Below, one piece after another: positions 24,710 to 32,374 of a stretch of DNA of 64,000 nt. A program made the position numbers and the translations under genes. The stretch's first letter is position 1; the number at the start of each line of letters is the position of its first letter. The stretch is from Streptomyces tuirus. GTDB taxonomy: Bacteria; Actinomycetota; Actinomycetes; Streptomycetales; Streptomycetaceae. The notes under the pieces are model-generated. The model made no database searches. It had not been told where the DNA came from and worked only from the letters and a program-made list of their open reading frames with translations. The stretch is taken from contig NZ_AP023439.1 in the NCBI RefSeq assembly GCF_014701095.1, positions 310,001 through 374,000 of the forward strand, read 5' to 3'.

Positions 24710-26166
24710 GCGGATCGGTTCGCCTTCCAGACCATGAAGGACGACGGGTCGCCGTCGTCCGTGAGGGTGTCCTCGCCGGGGATGCCGCCGTGACCGCCCC
24801 GGCCGGGGCGGTCACCGAGGGGACCCAATCCGGCCGTGCGGCAGGCCTGCCGCACGCCGCTGTGACCGGTCCGAAGCCAGACCGTGTCCGCTCCGTCGGC
24901 GACCGCGCGCGTGATCGCGCCGCGAATCAGCGCGACCAGTTCCTCCGGATCCGCCGCGTCGGCGGCCGGCCCGTCGGGTCCGTCGAGCTGCCGGACGGTG
25001 TCCGAGGGCGCCCGGCCGGGCAGAGGCCTGCGCCGGATCCGCACCGAGGCCAGGGCCGTGCCGTCGCGGTGGGCCGACAACTCCTCACCGTCCCAGCCGA
25101 CTTGGCCGACCGTGGCGGGACGGATCGTGAACGCCGGTCCGTGGAAGGCGGGCTCGAAGCCTGTGCCGGGTGCCGCGGGCAACGTGATGCCACCCTTGTC
25201 GTCGAGGAGGATGCCGACGCCCGTGTCCACTGCGAGGAGCGCGATGCTGTCGGCGTCCAAGTGATCGACGAAGGGCCCCAGATGGGCCGTGGCCGACACT
25301 CCGGCACTGGACTCGGGCATGCAGCCGAGCATCGTGCCCAGCCCGGCCGCCCGCGCCGCCCGCAGCATCCGCAGGGCGGGCGTGATGCCACCGGCTTTCA
25401 TGAGCTTCAGGTTCACGCCGTGAAACGCTTCGGCGCAGGCTTCGAGGTCCTCCGGTCCCGTGATGCTCTCGTCGGCGTACACCGGGATCGGGGAGATGTC
25501 CTTGAGTGCCTTGGCCTCCGTCCACATGTCGCGAGGGAAGGGCTGCTCCAGCAACGTCACGCCCAGTTCGGCCATCGCACCCAGGGCAGCATGCGTCGCG
25601 GCGGGTTCCCATCCGCAGTTGCCGTCGACGAAGAAAGGCGCGTCGGTGTGCTCGCGCAGCGCCTTGAGGATGTGCAGGTCACCGGGAGCGGCCAGCTTGA
25701 CCTTGTAGGCCGGCCAGGCCGGCTGCTCCAGCAGCTTGCGCACCATCACCGCGGGCTCGTCCAGGCCGATGCTGTAGCTGGAGCGCAGTGCGCCCGGCTC
25801 CGCCGCGCCCAGCCGGCGCCACAGCGGTACGCCCGCCCGTCGGGCCGCCAGATCGTGCGCGGCCACGTCCAGCGCGGCCAGCGCGAACGGGGAGCCGGAC
25901 AGCAAAGGCGCCAGGACCGAGAACGCCCCCTCGGGGTCGTCGGCCGGCAGTTCCCGCAGCGTCGGCGCGGCGCGGCGCAGCGCCGCGTGCAAGGCGTCGA
26001 GCGAAGAGTTGTAGCGGTCGGTCATGAAGGCCGAGGCCTCACCGAATCCGGATCGGCCCCCTGCCGTCAATTCGACGAGCACGCCGGGCTGCACCGGGAT
26101 CGCCTCGCGGGCGCTGCGCCACACGTCATGGTCCGTGAGGCGGATCTCGTGGACCTGGAGCCTCAT
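24706..26166 (-). CDS. Enolase-superfamily dipeptide-epimerase-like protein with C-terminal extension
   Basis: This 486-aa protein has two parts. Residues 1-~370 are a muconate-lactonizing/dipeptide-epimerase enolase-fold enzyme. Catalytic lysines lie in K155-V-K157 and KLMK (254-257). Metal ligands are D181 (VDGN), E207 (LLEQPF) and D232 (ADES). This pattern fits 1,1-proton transfer on a peptide or amino acid. Residues ~385-486 are not part of the normal fold; VALIRGAITRAVADGADTVW and LRTGHSGVRQACRTAGLG look like the second half of a GNAT domain. It overlaps both neighbours by 4 nt. Likely role: epimerise a residue in the ligated peptide (inference). Confidence 0.85.
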   Translation of the reverse strand: MRLQVHEIRLTDHDVWRSAREAIPVQPGVLVELTAGGRSGFGEASAFMTDRYNSSLDALHAALRRAAPTLRELPADDPEGAFSVLAPLLSGSPFALAALDVAAHDLAARRAGVPLWRRLGAAEPGALRSSYSIGLDEPAVMVRKLLEQPAWPAYKVKLAAPGDLHILKALREHTDAPFFVDGNCGWEPAATHAALGAMAELGVTLLEQPFPRDMWTEAKALKDISPIPVYADESITGPEDLEACAEAFHGVNLKLMKAGGITPALRMLRAARAAGLGTMLGCMPESSAGVSATAHLGPFVDHLDADSIALLAVDTGVGILLDDKGGITLPAAPGTGFEPAFHGPAFTIRPATVGQVGWDGEELSAHRDGTALASVRIRRRPLPGRAPSDTVRQLDGPDGPAADAADPEELVALIRGAITRAVADGADTVWLRTGHSGVRQACRTAGLGPLGDRPGRGGHGGIPGEDTLTDDGDPSSFMVWKANRSA

Positions 26167-27446
26167 CCCTGCTCACCCCCGTTCGCCGGCAGGGTGGTGC
26201 CGAAGGACACCGGCTTCAGCTCGTCGTACCACTGAGCGTGCTCGTCGAACGCCGCGAAGAACGGCCGCCCCACCCAGTCCGGACGGCGGGCCTGGAGGAA
26301 GCTGAGGACGAACGCCTTCTCCCCGGCCACCTCCGTGGTGCCGTGCAGCATCACCTTGCCCGGGGCGGCGGACATCACGGGTCCGCGAGCGGTTCGGGCC
26401 AGACCGGAGACCTGCTGCACGGCCTCGCGGTAGATGTCGAGGGCGCGGGCGAGGGGAATGCCGAAGTAGCTGCTCGCCCCGGTGTCCCGCTCCACGAACA
26501 TGTAGTAGGGAACGACGCCCAGTTCGACCTGGAGCTGCCACATCCGCGACCAGGCGTCGGGGTCGTCGTTGACGTGCGCGACCAGTGGGGCCTGGGCCCG
26601 CACCTCGGCGCCGGTGGCGCGAATGCGTGCGATCGCCTCGCGCACCTGGTTCGTCTCCAGCTCCCGCGGGTGCGAGAAGTGGGCCATGACGGCCACGTGC
26701 CGGTCCCGCGCCACGCACTCCTCGAACAGCCGCAGCAGGTCATCCGCGTCCGGGCCCTGCGTGAACCGGGCCGGCCAGTACGACAGGGCCTTGGTGCCGA
26801 ACCGCAGGGTGCGCACCGTGGGGGTGGCGGTCAGCAACGGCTCCACCCATCGGCGCACCACCTCGGTCCGCATGATCATGGGGTCGCCGCCGGTGAACAG
26901 CACGTCGGTGACCTCGGGGTGACGGGTCAGGTAGCCCGTCAGGTCCGCAGGGTCACGCAGCGCCTGGCGCAGTTCCTCCTGGCTGACGAACTGAGCCCAG
27001 CGGAAGCAGTAGCCGCAGTACGAGTGGCAGGTCTGCCCCTGTGAGGGGAAGACCAGCAGCGTCTCGGCGTACTTGTGCTGGAGGCCGTCGAGCCGACGCC
27101 CGTCGAGGGTCGGCACGTTCGACTCGAGCTGGCCCCCTGGGTGCGGGTTCAGTTCCAGCTGTGCGGCGGTGGCGGTTGCGCGCAGTTCCGAGCGCGACGC
27201 CCCTGCGTCCAACAACGCCGCCATACGGTCGAAGACCTCTGCGGGCAGCATGTCGCGGTGCGGGAAGGTGAGTCGGAAGATCGGATCGTCGGGTGCCGCC
27301 GACCAGTCGATCAGCTCGTCGGCCACGTACTCGTTCACCTTGAACGGCAGGACGCTCGAGACCACGCGCAGATCGCGGACGTACTCGTCCGGCATGCCGC
27401 GGTCGCGCGCGAGCTGCGCAAGGCGCTCGTTCGCATAGTGCTTCAC
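26163..27446 (-). CDS. KamA-type radical SAM 2,3-aminomutase with altered substrate pocket
   Basis: This 427-aa protein has the radical SAM cluster C140-x3-C144-x2-C147 (CHSYCGYC), FTGGDPM for SAM, and a PLP lysine at K364 (SAAPGKVMLHG). Overall it matches the lysine 2,3-aminomutase family. By eye, the two Asp residues that hold the lysine side-chain ammonium in clostridial KamA (D293, D330) align with Arg320 and Ser359. That argues against lysine and for an acidic or neutral amino acid, giving a beta-amino acid. The C-terminal domain ends WYDELKPVSFGTTLP. Its stop overlaps the next gene by 4 nt. Confidence 0.9.
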   Translation of the reverse strand: MKHYANERLAQLARDRGMPDEYVRDLRVVSSVLPFKVNEYVADELIDWSAAPDDPIFRLTFPHRDMLPAEVFDRMAALLDAGASRSELRATATAAQLELNPHPGGQLESNVPTLDGRRLDGLQHKYAETLLVFPSQGQTCHSYCGYCFRWAQFVSQEELRQALRDPADLTGYLTRHPEVTDVLFTGGDPMIMRTEVVRRWVEPLLTATPTVRTLRFGTKALSYWPARFTQGPDADDLLRLFEECVARDRHVAVMAHFSHPRELETNQVREAIARIRATGAEVRAQAPLVAHVNDDPDAWSRMWQLQVELGVVPYYMFVERDTGASSYFGIPLARALDIYREAVQQVSGLARTARGPVMSAAPGKVMLHGTTEVAGEKAFVLSFLQARRPDWVGRPFFAAFDEHAQWYDELKPVSFGTTLPANGGEQG

Positions 27447-27467
27447 GGGTTGGGGTCTCGATTCCGC

Positions 27468-28505
27468 TCAGCGCGCCACGTAGGACTTGGACCAGTCGAA
27501 CTCGACGAGTTCCTGGACGCCCATGCGCTCGATCAGGGTGTGCAGGCCCGTGTAGTCGCGGACCAGCCGGCTGCGGCTCTGCTCTGCCTGGCAGTCGTGC
27601 AGCATCTTGTGACCGCCCTCGACACCGACCAGGTCCATGATGCGATGCCAGGTCGTGTAGTCGGTCGCCACGAAGGCCTCCAGGCCTTCGAAGAGCATGT
27701 CGCGGAAGTAGCGCTGCTTCTTCTCATCGAGCCGGTCGTGGACGACTTCGGCGAGCACGGCGGAGATCGAGGCGTGGCAGTACTCGTCGCGGTTGTGCAG
27801 CTTGGCGGTGCTGCTGTTGATCGGTTGGATGTCCGGGTCGTCGGCGAGCAGGTCCAGGTACGCGTTGATGGAGATTTCCGACACCGTCGCGAACGCGAGG
27901 GTGGTCAGGGACTGCTGCCAGCGCTCGTGGGCGCTGTCGCGCAGGCGCTGGTGCTCACGCGCAGTGTGGGAGATCGGCAGTTCGTGATCGGGCATCGCCC
28001 AGCCGCGCTTGCGCCGGGTGACGGCGCTGGCGTTGAGGTGCATCAGCGTGTGGTACTGCTCGTCGACCATCGCCTGGGCCAGGGAGATGTTGAGCGCCTC
28101 GTCCTGGAGTTCGGGGTACTCGCCCTCCATGACCAGGGCGAAGGCGGGGTTGGCCACCTTCTGCTCGGCCATGATGGTGTGCCGGTTGTAGGCGATCCAG
28201 GCCCAGCTGAGCAGCTGGGTCTTCTTCGCGGGGTCCAACGCCCGGTACGTGGGGTGGTCGTGGAACGGCAGAATCCGCTCGGGGTAGTCGGGGCGGTCGA
28301 GCTCGAACAGGTCGTCGAGGTTCGGCTCGTCGCGCTTGACGGTGGCACGCCGGTGCCAGTTGCCGACCAGGCGGCCGATGACGGCGCTCTCGATCTGGTC
28401 GTCGGGGTCGTGGCGGGGTACGCCCTCGGGCAGTCCCCGGAGCTCCTCCGGCAGCCCGGTGGGGAATTGCTCGTCCTGAACCGGCGCGTTCCGGTCGTCA
28501 GTCAT
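27468..28505 (-). CDS. AurF-like diiron N-oxygenase
   Basis: This 345-aa protein matches p-aminobenzoate N-oxygenase AurF/CmlI-type diiron enzymes. All seven iron ligands can be placed: E114, E149, H152 (EQYH), E210, H237, E241 and H244 (HNRDEYCH). Spacing is the same as in AurF as I recall it (E101, E136, H139, E196, H223, E227, H230), within one residue. These enzymes oxidise amines to hydroxylamine, nitroso or nitro. No aromatic amine pathway is seen here, so an aliphatic or beta-amino group is a plausible target. It lies 77 nt after the dioxygenase and 21 nt before the aminomutase gene. Confidence 0.88.
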   Translation of the reverse strand: MTDDRNAPVQDEQFPTGLPEELRGLPEGVPRHDPDDQIESAVIGRLVGNWHRRATVKRDEPNLDDLFELDRPDYPERILPFHDHPTYRALDPAKKTQLLSWAWIAYNRHTIMAEQKVANPAFALVMEGEYPELQDEALNISLAQAMVDEQYHTLMHLNASAVTRRKRGWAMPDHELPISHTAREHQRLRDSAHERWQQSLTTLAFATVSEISINAYLDLLADDPDIQPINSSTAKLHNRDEYCHASISAVLAEVVHDRLDEKKQRYFRDMLFEGLEAFVATDYTTWHRIMDLVGVEGGHKMLHDCQAEQSRSRLVRDYTGLHTLIERMGVQELVEFDWSKSYVAR

Positions 28506-28582
28506 GCGTGGGCCTCACGTGATCGGTGTCTGTCGCGGGTGCATGTGCCACCGGTGACGGGGTGACTGGTGACGGGCGCGGT

Positions 28583-29311
28583 TCAGCGCTGGGCGGCGAT
28601 CCAGTAGCGCGTGAGGTGGCGCCGATTGTCCCTGTAGGCCGAACGGGCGTGCACCATCCGCTGGTTGTCCCACACAAGGACGTGGTTCTCGGGGATGAGG
28701 ACCGAGACGCGGTGCTCTCGGAAGAAGGCCTCGGCCTGTTCCGCGAGGTGGATACCGAAGCTGCCGAGCGGCAGTTGCTCCGGATCGACGGACGCGTCGA
28801 CCGGCGGGTCGTACTGGCCGGTGGTCAGCAGGTTGTAGCTGAAGCGGAGGATCTCCTGGCCGCTGTCGGTGACCTCGACGACGGGGCGGCGGACGCCTTC
28901 GGTGCCGACTCCCCCGGTGTTGTGGCCGACCCAGTCGACGGTCTTTTCGTAGAGGGCGGCCCGGTCGCGGTCGGGCAATGAGGCGACGAACTGCCGCATG
29001 TCGGCGAGTTCGGTGTGGCCGCTGCCGCAGGTGGCCTGGACCCGGCAGTGCAGGGCCAGGTAGGTGGGCGGCGGGTTCCAGCCCGGCGCTTCTGTATGCA
29101 CCAGGATCGTGTTGACGCTCTTGGAGTAGCGGCGCTCCTCGAACCCCGGAGCGGCCTGCACCTGGTAGCGCAGCGAGCCGTCGTACTGCGGGACCAGATC
29201 ACCGAAGACGCCGACGGCGGCGGCCGCCTCCTCGTCCGTGGTGATCCCCTCGAGCAGCGTGTACCCCTGCTCTGCAAGTTCCCGGGTGTGCATATCAAGG
29301 GCCGTAGACAT
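28583..29311 (-). CDS. TauD-like Fe(II)/2-oxoglutarate-dependent oxygenase
   Basis: This 242-aa oxygenase has the iron triad H72-T-E74 (VHTEAPGWNP) and distal H221 (MVHARSAY), with R235 (HLTRYWIA) as the 2-oxoglutarate carboxylate ligand. The use of HxE instead of HxD resembles clavaminate-synthase-type members of the TauD superfamily. ATG 29311 has GGGGGA 7 nt upstream; an upstream ATG at 29419 lacks such a site. It is the first gene of the operon. It could hydroxylate, desaturate or cyclise a free or peptide-bound amino acid. Lipid transport or sulfonate genes are absent, so taurine use is unlikely. Confidence 0.88.
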   Translation of the reverse strand: MSTALDMHTRELAEQGYTLLEGITTDEEAAAAVGVFGDLVPQYDGSLRYQVQAAPGFEERRYSKSVNTILVHTEAPGWNPPPTYLALHCRVQATCGSGHTELADMRQFVASLPDRDRAALYEKTVDWVGHNTGGVGTEGVRRPVVEVTDSGQEILRFSYNLLTTGQYDPPVDASVDPEQLPLGSFGIHLAEQAEAFFREHRVSVLIPENHVLVWDNQRMVHARSAYRDNRRHLTRYWIAAQR

Positions 29312-29430
29312 GTAGGAATCCCCCATCCCTGATGGAAACGCGCTGACCGACGAAGTGTTCGAGATCATGCCGTCGGCGTACCCGGAGTGATCATCTGTGA
29401 GCAGTGGGTTGTGCCGCAACGGCTCGCATT

Positions 29431-29444
29431 GTGAGATGACTCAC
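29431..29444. promoter_or_regulatory. Inverted repeat upstream of the biosynthetic operon
   Basis: GTGAG-ATGA-CTCAC lies 120 nt upstream of the operon's first start codon, inside the 263-bp divergent region shared with the GNAT gene. It is a candidate operator. The region is less GC-rich than its surroundings, as expected for promoters. Confidence 0.35.
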
Positions 29445-29574
29445 GGAACCAAATGCCACGACTCGCTTCTCAAAGCGGCGCCTTTCCGCAGGTGAACGGG
29501 AGCAGAACAGTGCGGTAAGGAGGCGGAGTTGGAATCCTCCCCCGGCGAGATTCCGTCCGGTTAACATGCACCGC

Positions 29575-30027
29575 ATGACGAATATCGACATCCGTCCGGC
29601 ATCGCGGGATGACATCCCGGACATCGTGGCCATGCTCGCCGACGACGCGCTGGGGGCGACCCGCGAGTCTCCCGAGGACCTGTCTCCCTACCAGTCAGCA
29701 TATGAGCGGTTGCAAAGAGATCCGAACCAGCTGTTGGTCGTTGCCGAGTCGGACGGCAGAGTCGTCGGCACTCTCCAGCTCACGATCATTCCTGGACTTT
29801 CACGCAAGGGTTCGACTCGCTCGATCATCGAGGGCGTACGCGTGCACAGCTCCCAGCGGGGGCACGGCCTCGGTGCCCGACTTATCGAGTGGGCGATCGA
29901 GGAGTCCGGCCGCCAGGGCTGCCAACTGGTCCAGCTGACCTCGGACTCGGCCCGCACCGACGCCCACCGCTTCTACGAGCGCCTGGGCTTCGCTGGTTCG
30001 CACGTCGGTTTCAAACTGCAGCTCTGA
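29575..30027 (+). CDS. GNAT N-acetyltransferase
   Basis: This 150-aa single-domain acetyltransferase has the acetyl-CoA motif A, VHSSQRGHGLGARLIEWAIEES (read as V-x4-RGxGLG), and the C-terminal motif B, FYERLGFAGSHVGFKL. The frame also has an ATG three codons upstream at 29566. It is divergent from the 12-gene operon and shares its promoter region. A self-resistance acetyltransferase for the cluster product is possible but unproven. Immediately downstream the remnant of an insertion sequence begins. Confidence 0.88.
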   Translation: MTNIDIRPASRDDIPDIVAMLADDALGATRESPEDLSPYQSAYERLQRDPNQLLVVAESDGRVVGTLQLTIIPGLSRKGSTRSIIEGVRVHSSQRGHGLGARLIEWAIEESGRQGCQLVQLTSDSARTDAHRFYERLGFAGSHVGFKLQL

Positions 30028-30112
30028 CTGGCCCTGATGTCGCGCCGAAGGGCCGGGACCGATGCGAGGCAGGGGGAACGGACTGCGCTTCAGGACTCCT
30101 GACTGGCCCTGA
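30024..30112. repeat. 14-bp direct repeat bordering an IS remnant
   Basis: CTGACTGGCCCTGA occurs at 30024-30037 and 30099-30112. The second copy abuts the truncated end of the IS5-type transposase remnant. It may reflect the insertion or the later deletion that removed the IS end. Confidence 0.5.
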
Positions 30113-30545
30113 CAAAGCCTCTGGACGCGGCGGGGCGTGATCAGGCGGACGGCGATGCCGAGGAAGGCTTCGTGGATGTCGTCGCGTCGTTCCCGGCGGA
30201 TGCGCAGGCGGCGGATGCCGTGCAGCCAGGAGATCGTCCGCTCGACGACCCAGCGGAAGGTGACCGGGCCGGTGCCGTGAGGCCGGCCGGGACCGCTGTT
30301 GGGCCCCGGCGTGCGGCCCGGACGTGGGAGGGGTCGGTCACCGCCCGCGACCAGTCCAGCTGGTTCTTCGAGGGGCGCTTGTTCAGCAGCAGCTGGTGCA
30401 GCTGGTCCCACACGCCGGCCTCGTTCCAGGCCGCAAGGCGCCGCCAGCACGTCATGCCCGAGCCGAAGCCCAGCTCCTGCGGGAGGTACTCCCACTGGAT
30501 GCCCGTGTGTAGGGCGAACCTTCCGGGTGGCGGCTTGTCACCGGC
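30113..30545 (-). pseudogene. IS5-family transposase remnant, internally deleted
   Basis: The minus strand encodes two recognisable pieces of one IS5-type DDE transposase in different frames. The N-terminal half reads HTGIQWEYLPQELGFGSGMT...NQLDWSRAVTDPSHVRAARRGP (about 30330-30540). The C-terminal piece is RWVVERTISWLHGIRRLRIR...DIHEAFLGIAVRLIT (about 30115-30260), carrying the last catalytic Glu. The middle, with the first catalytic Asp residues, is missing, so it is inactive. It sits right beside the edge of the biosynthetic operon. Confidence 0.8.
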
Positions 30546-30641
30546 GCGCCGCCCGCCCGGGCTCCGGCGCGAGAGGGGGTCCGTACCGCTTCTGGACGCC
30601 ATCGAGCTGCGGACCGGCCGTTTCGGGAGCATGGTGGGGCT

Positions 30642-30872
30642 ATGGACGGTCAACCCCCTGTGGTCGTGCAGCCGCCCGCGACGGACGGCGGACGGCTGGT
30701 GACCATCCGCGGCGAGCGCATCGGCGTCGCCTACAGCCTCTTCGACGTACTGGACCTGCTGCACCGCGAGGGCCTGCCCACGGCCGACACGGCCGTGGAC
30801 GACACCGAGCTGATCGAGTGGCAGGGCGGCGGCCCGTACGACTGGAACAGCGGGGCGTCCGACGAGGCGTGA
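30642..30872 (+). CDS. Small hypothetical protein
   Basis: This 76-aa acidic protein contains GRLVTIRGERIGVAYSLFDV and an amphipathic helix (FDVLDLLHREGLP), ending GPYDWNSGASDEA. Codon bias is genuine from about codon 15. No family is recognised. It lies between the IS remnant and the convergent aldo/keto reductase. Confidence 0.6.
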   Translation: MDGQPPVVVQPPATDGGRLVTIRGERIGVAYSLFDVLDLLHREGLPTADTAVDDTELIEWQGGGPYDWNSGASDEA

Positions 30873-30878
30873 GCCCGC

Positions 30879-31739
30879 TTACGCCGGACCCGGGGCCTTG
30901 CCCGGCCCGGTCTCGGCGAACCCGTCGAGGCGGTCACGCTGGGCGGGCGTCAGTTTCAGTTCGGCCGCGGCGAGGTTCTCCTGAAGGTGCTCGACCCGGG
31001 CCGTTCCCGGGATGGGCAGGACGACCGGGGCGCGGTCGAGGAGCCAGGCGAGCGCGACCTGCGTGGGCGTGGCCCCGAGCTCGGCCGCAACGGCGGCGAT
31101 CCCGGCCTCGGCCCCCGTGTTCCCCCAGGCCACCGGCCGCCACGGCAGGAAGGCGATCCCGGCCGCCACGCACGCCTCCAGCACCGCCTCGTGCTCCCGG
31201 TCGAGGAGGTTGTAGCGGTTCTGCACGCTCACGACGTCGACGAGCTCCCGGGCCCGCTCCAGTTCGCCGACGGTGACCTCCGACAGCCCGATCCGGCCGA
31301 CCAGGCCCTCGGTCTGGAGCTCGCGCAGGGTGCCGAGCTGGTCGGCCAGCGGCGTCCCGGGGTCGATGCGGTGCAGCTGGAGCAGTTCGATCCGCTCGGT
31401 CCGCAGCCGCCGCAGGGCCTGCCGGACCTGGTCGCGCAGGATCTCCGGCCGTCCGTCGAGCCTCCAGTCGCCGCCGGGACCGGTGGGCGCGACACCGACC
31501 TTGGTGGTGATCAGCAGGCCTTCCGGGTAGGGGTGCAGGGCCTCGGCGAGGAGTTCCTCGTTGGCCCCGCCGCCGTACAGATGTGCCGTGTCGATCAGCG
31601 TGACGCCCAGCTCCACGGCCCGCCGGGCCACCGCCAGGGCGTTCTCGCGGTCGGGGCCGGGCCCGGTGGGCAGATGCATGGCCCCGAAACCGAGCCGCCG
31701 TACGTCCAGGTCCCCGCCGATGCGGAACGTCGATGCCAT
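30879..31739 (-). CDS. Aldo/keto reductase
   Basis: This 286-aa AKR has the (beta/alpha)8 features RLGFGAMHLP, the catalytic Asp in LIDTAHLYGGGANEELLAEAL (D...Y), catalytic Lys in ITTKVG, His in LLQLHRIDPG, and the NADPH site VVLPIPGTARVEHLQENL. Start ATG 31739 begins MASTFRIGG. It reduces carbonyl compounds with NADPH; substrate unknown. It is a single gene, divergent from the VOC gene at 31915. Confidence 0.92.
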   Translation of the reverse strand: MASTFRIGGDLDVRRLGFGAMHLPTGPGPDRENALAVARRAVELGVTLIDTAHLYGGGANEELLAEALHPYPEGLLITTKVGVAPTGPGGDWRLDGRPEILRDQVRQALRRLRTERIELLQLHRIDPGTPLADQLGTLRELQTEGLVGRIGLSEVTVGELERARELVDVVSVQNRYNLLDREHEAVLEACVAAGIAFLPWRPVAWGNTGAEAGIAAVAAELGATPTQVALAWLLDRAPVVLPIPGTARVEHLQENLAAAELKLTPAQRDRLDGFAETGPGKAPGPA

Positions 31740-31914
31740 GAGCCGCCGTCTCCCCCTCTGCTCAAGCGGCCACGCTAACAGGGTGGTTGGCGCGGACACC
31801 GGCTGCTGCCACACCCGGTCCCGCCGCGGCTCCCGGCACGCTCGACGAGCCGTTGTCGGTGCCGGGCGCTACGCTGCGCGGAAGCTACCCTTTGCCCCCT
31901 TCTGGGAGGTTCTC

Positions 31915-32325
31915 ATGGCCTCGCGTCTCAACCCGTACCTCAGCTTCAACGGCGAAGCCCGGCAGGCGATGGAGTTCTACAAGGAAGTCTTCGGCGGCAC
32001 GCTCGACCTCAACAGCTACGGAGACTTCGGGCAGGCCGACGCCCCCGACGCCGACAAGATCATGCACGGCATGCTGGAGACGCCCAGCGGCTTCACCCTG
32101 ATGGGCGCCGACAACCCGCCGGGCATGGAGTCCGAGCAGGGCGGCTCCTACTCCGTGAGCCTGAGCGGTGACGACGACGCCGAGCTGCGGGGCTACTGGG
32201 AGAAGCTGTCCGAGGGCGGCTCGGTGTCGGTGCCGCTGGAGAAGCAGATGTGGGGCGACGTGTTCGGCATGTGCACGGACCGCTTCGGCGTTCCCTGGAT
32301 GGTCAACATCAGCGCACAGAGCTGA
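31915..32325 (+). CDS. VOC (glyoxalase-fold) protein, PhnB-like
   Basis: This 136-aa protein shows the PhnB/YjdN pattern: NPYLSFNGEARQAMEFYKEVFGG at the N-terminus (read in parts), MHGMLETPSGFTLMGADNPPG in the middle, and DVFGMCTDRFGVPWMVNI at the C-terminus. Streptomyces carry several such paralogues. No enzymatic function is established for the type. The start follows TGGGAGG. It converges with the helR gene 50 bp downstream. Confidence 0.9.
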   Translation: MASRLNPYLSFNGEARQAMEFYKEVFGGTLDLNSYGDFGQADAPDADKIMHGMLETPSGFTLMGADNPPGMESEQGGSYSVSLSGDDDAELRGYWEKLSEGGSVSVPLEKQMWGDVFGMCTDRFGVPWMVNISAQS

Positions 32326-32374
32326 GCGGCCGAGCGGGAGCCGCCCGCCGGGGCACTCCGCCCGGGCCGGAGCG

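Noticed and set aside
15484..29311. Known KamA-containing pathways (streptothricin, negamycin, viomycin type) as identity of the operon
   Set aside because: Expected partners (NRPS adenylation/carrier proteins, hydrazine-forming heme protein, peptidyl assembly genes) are absent, and the KamA pocket does not fit lysine.
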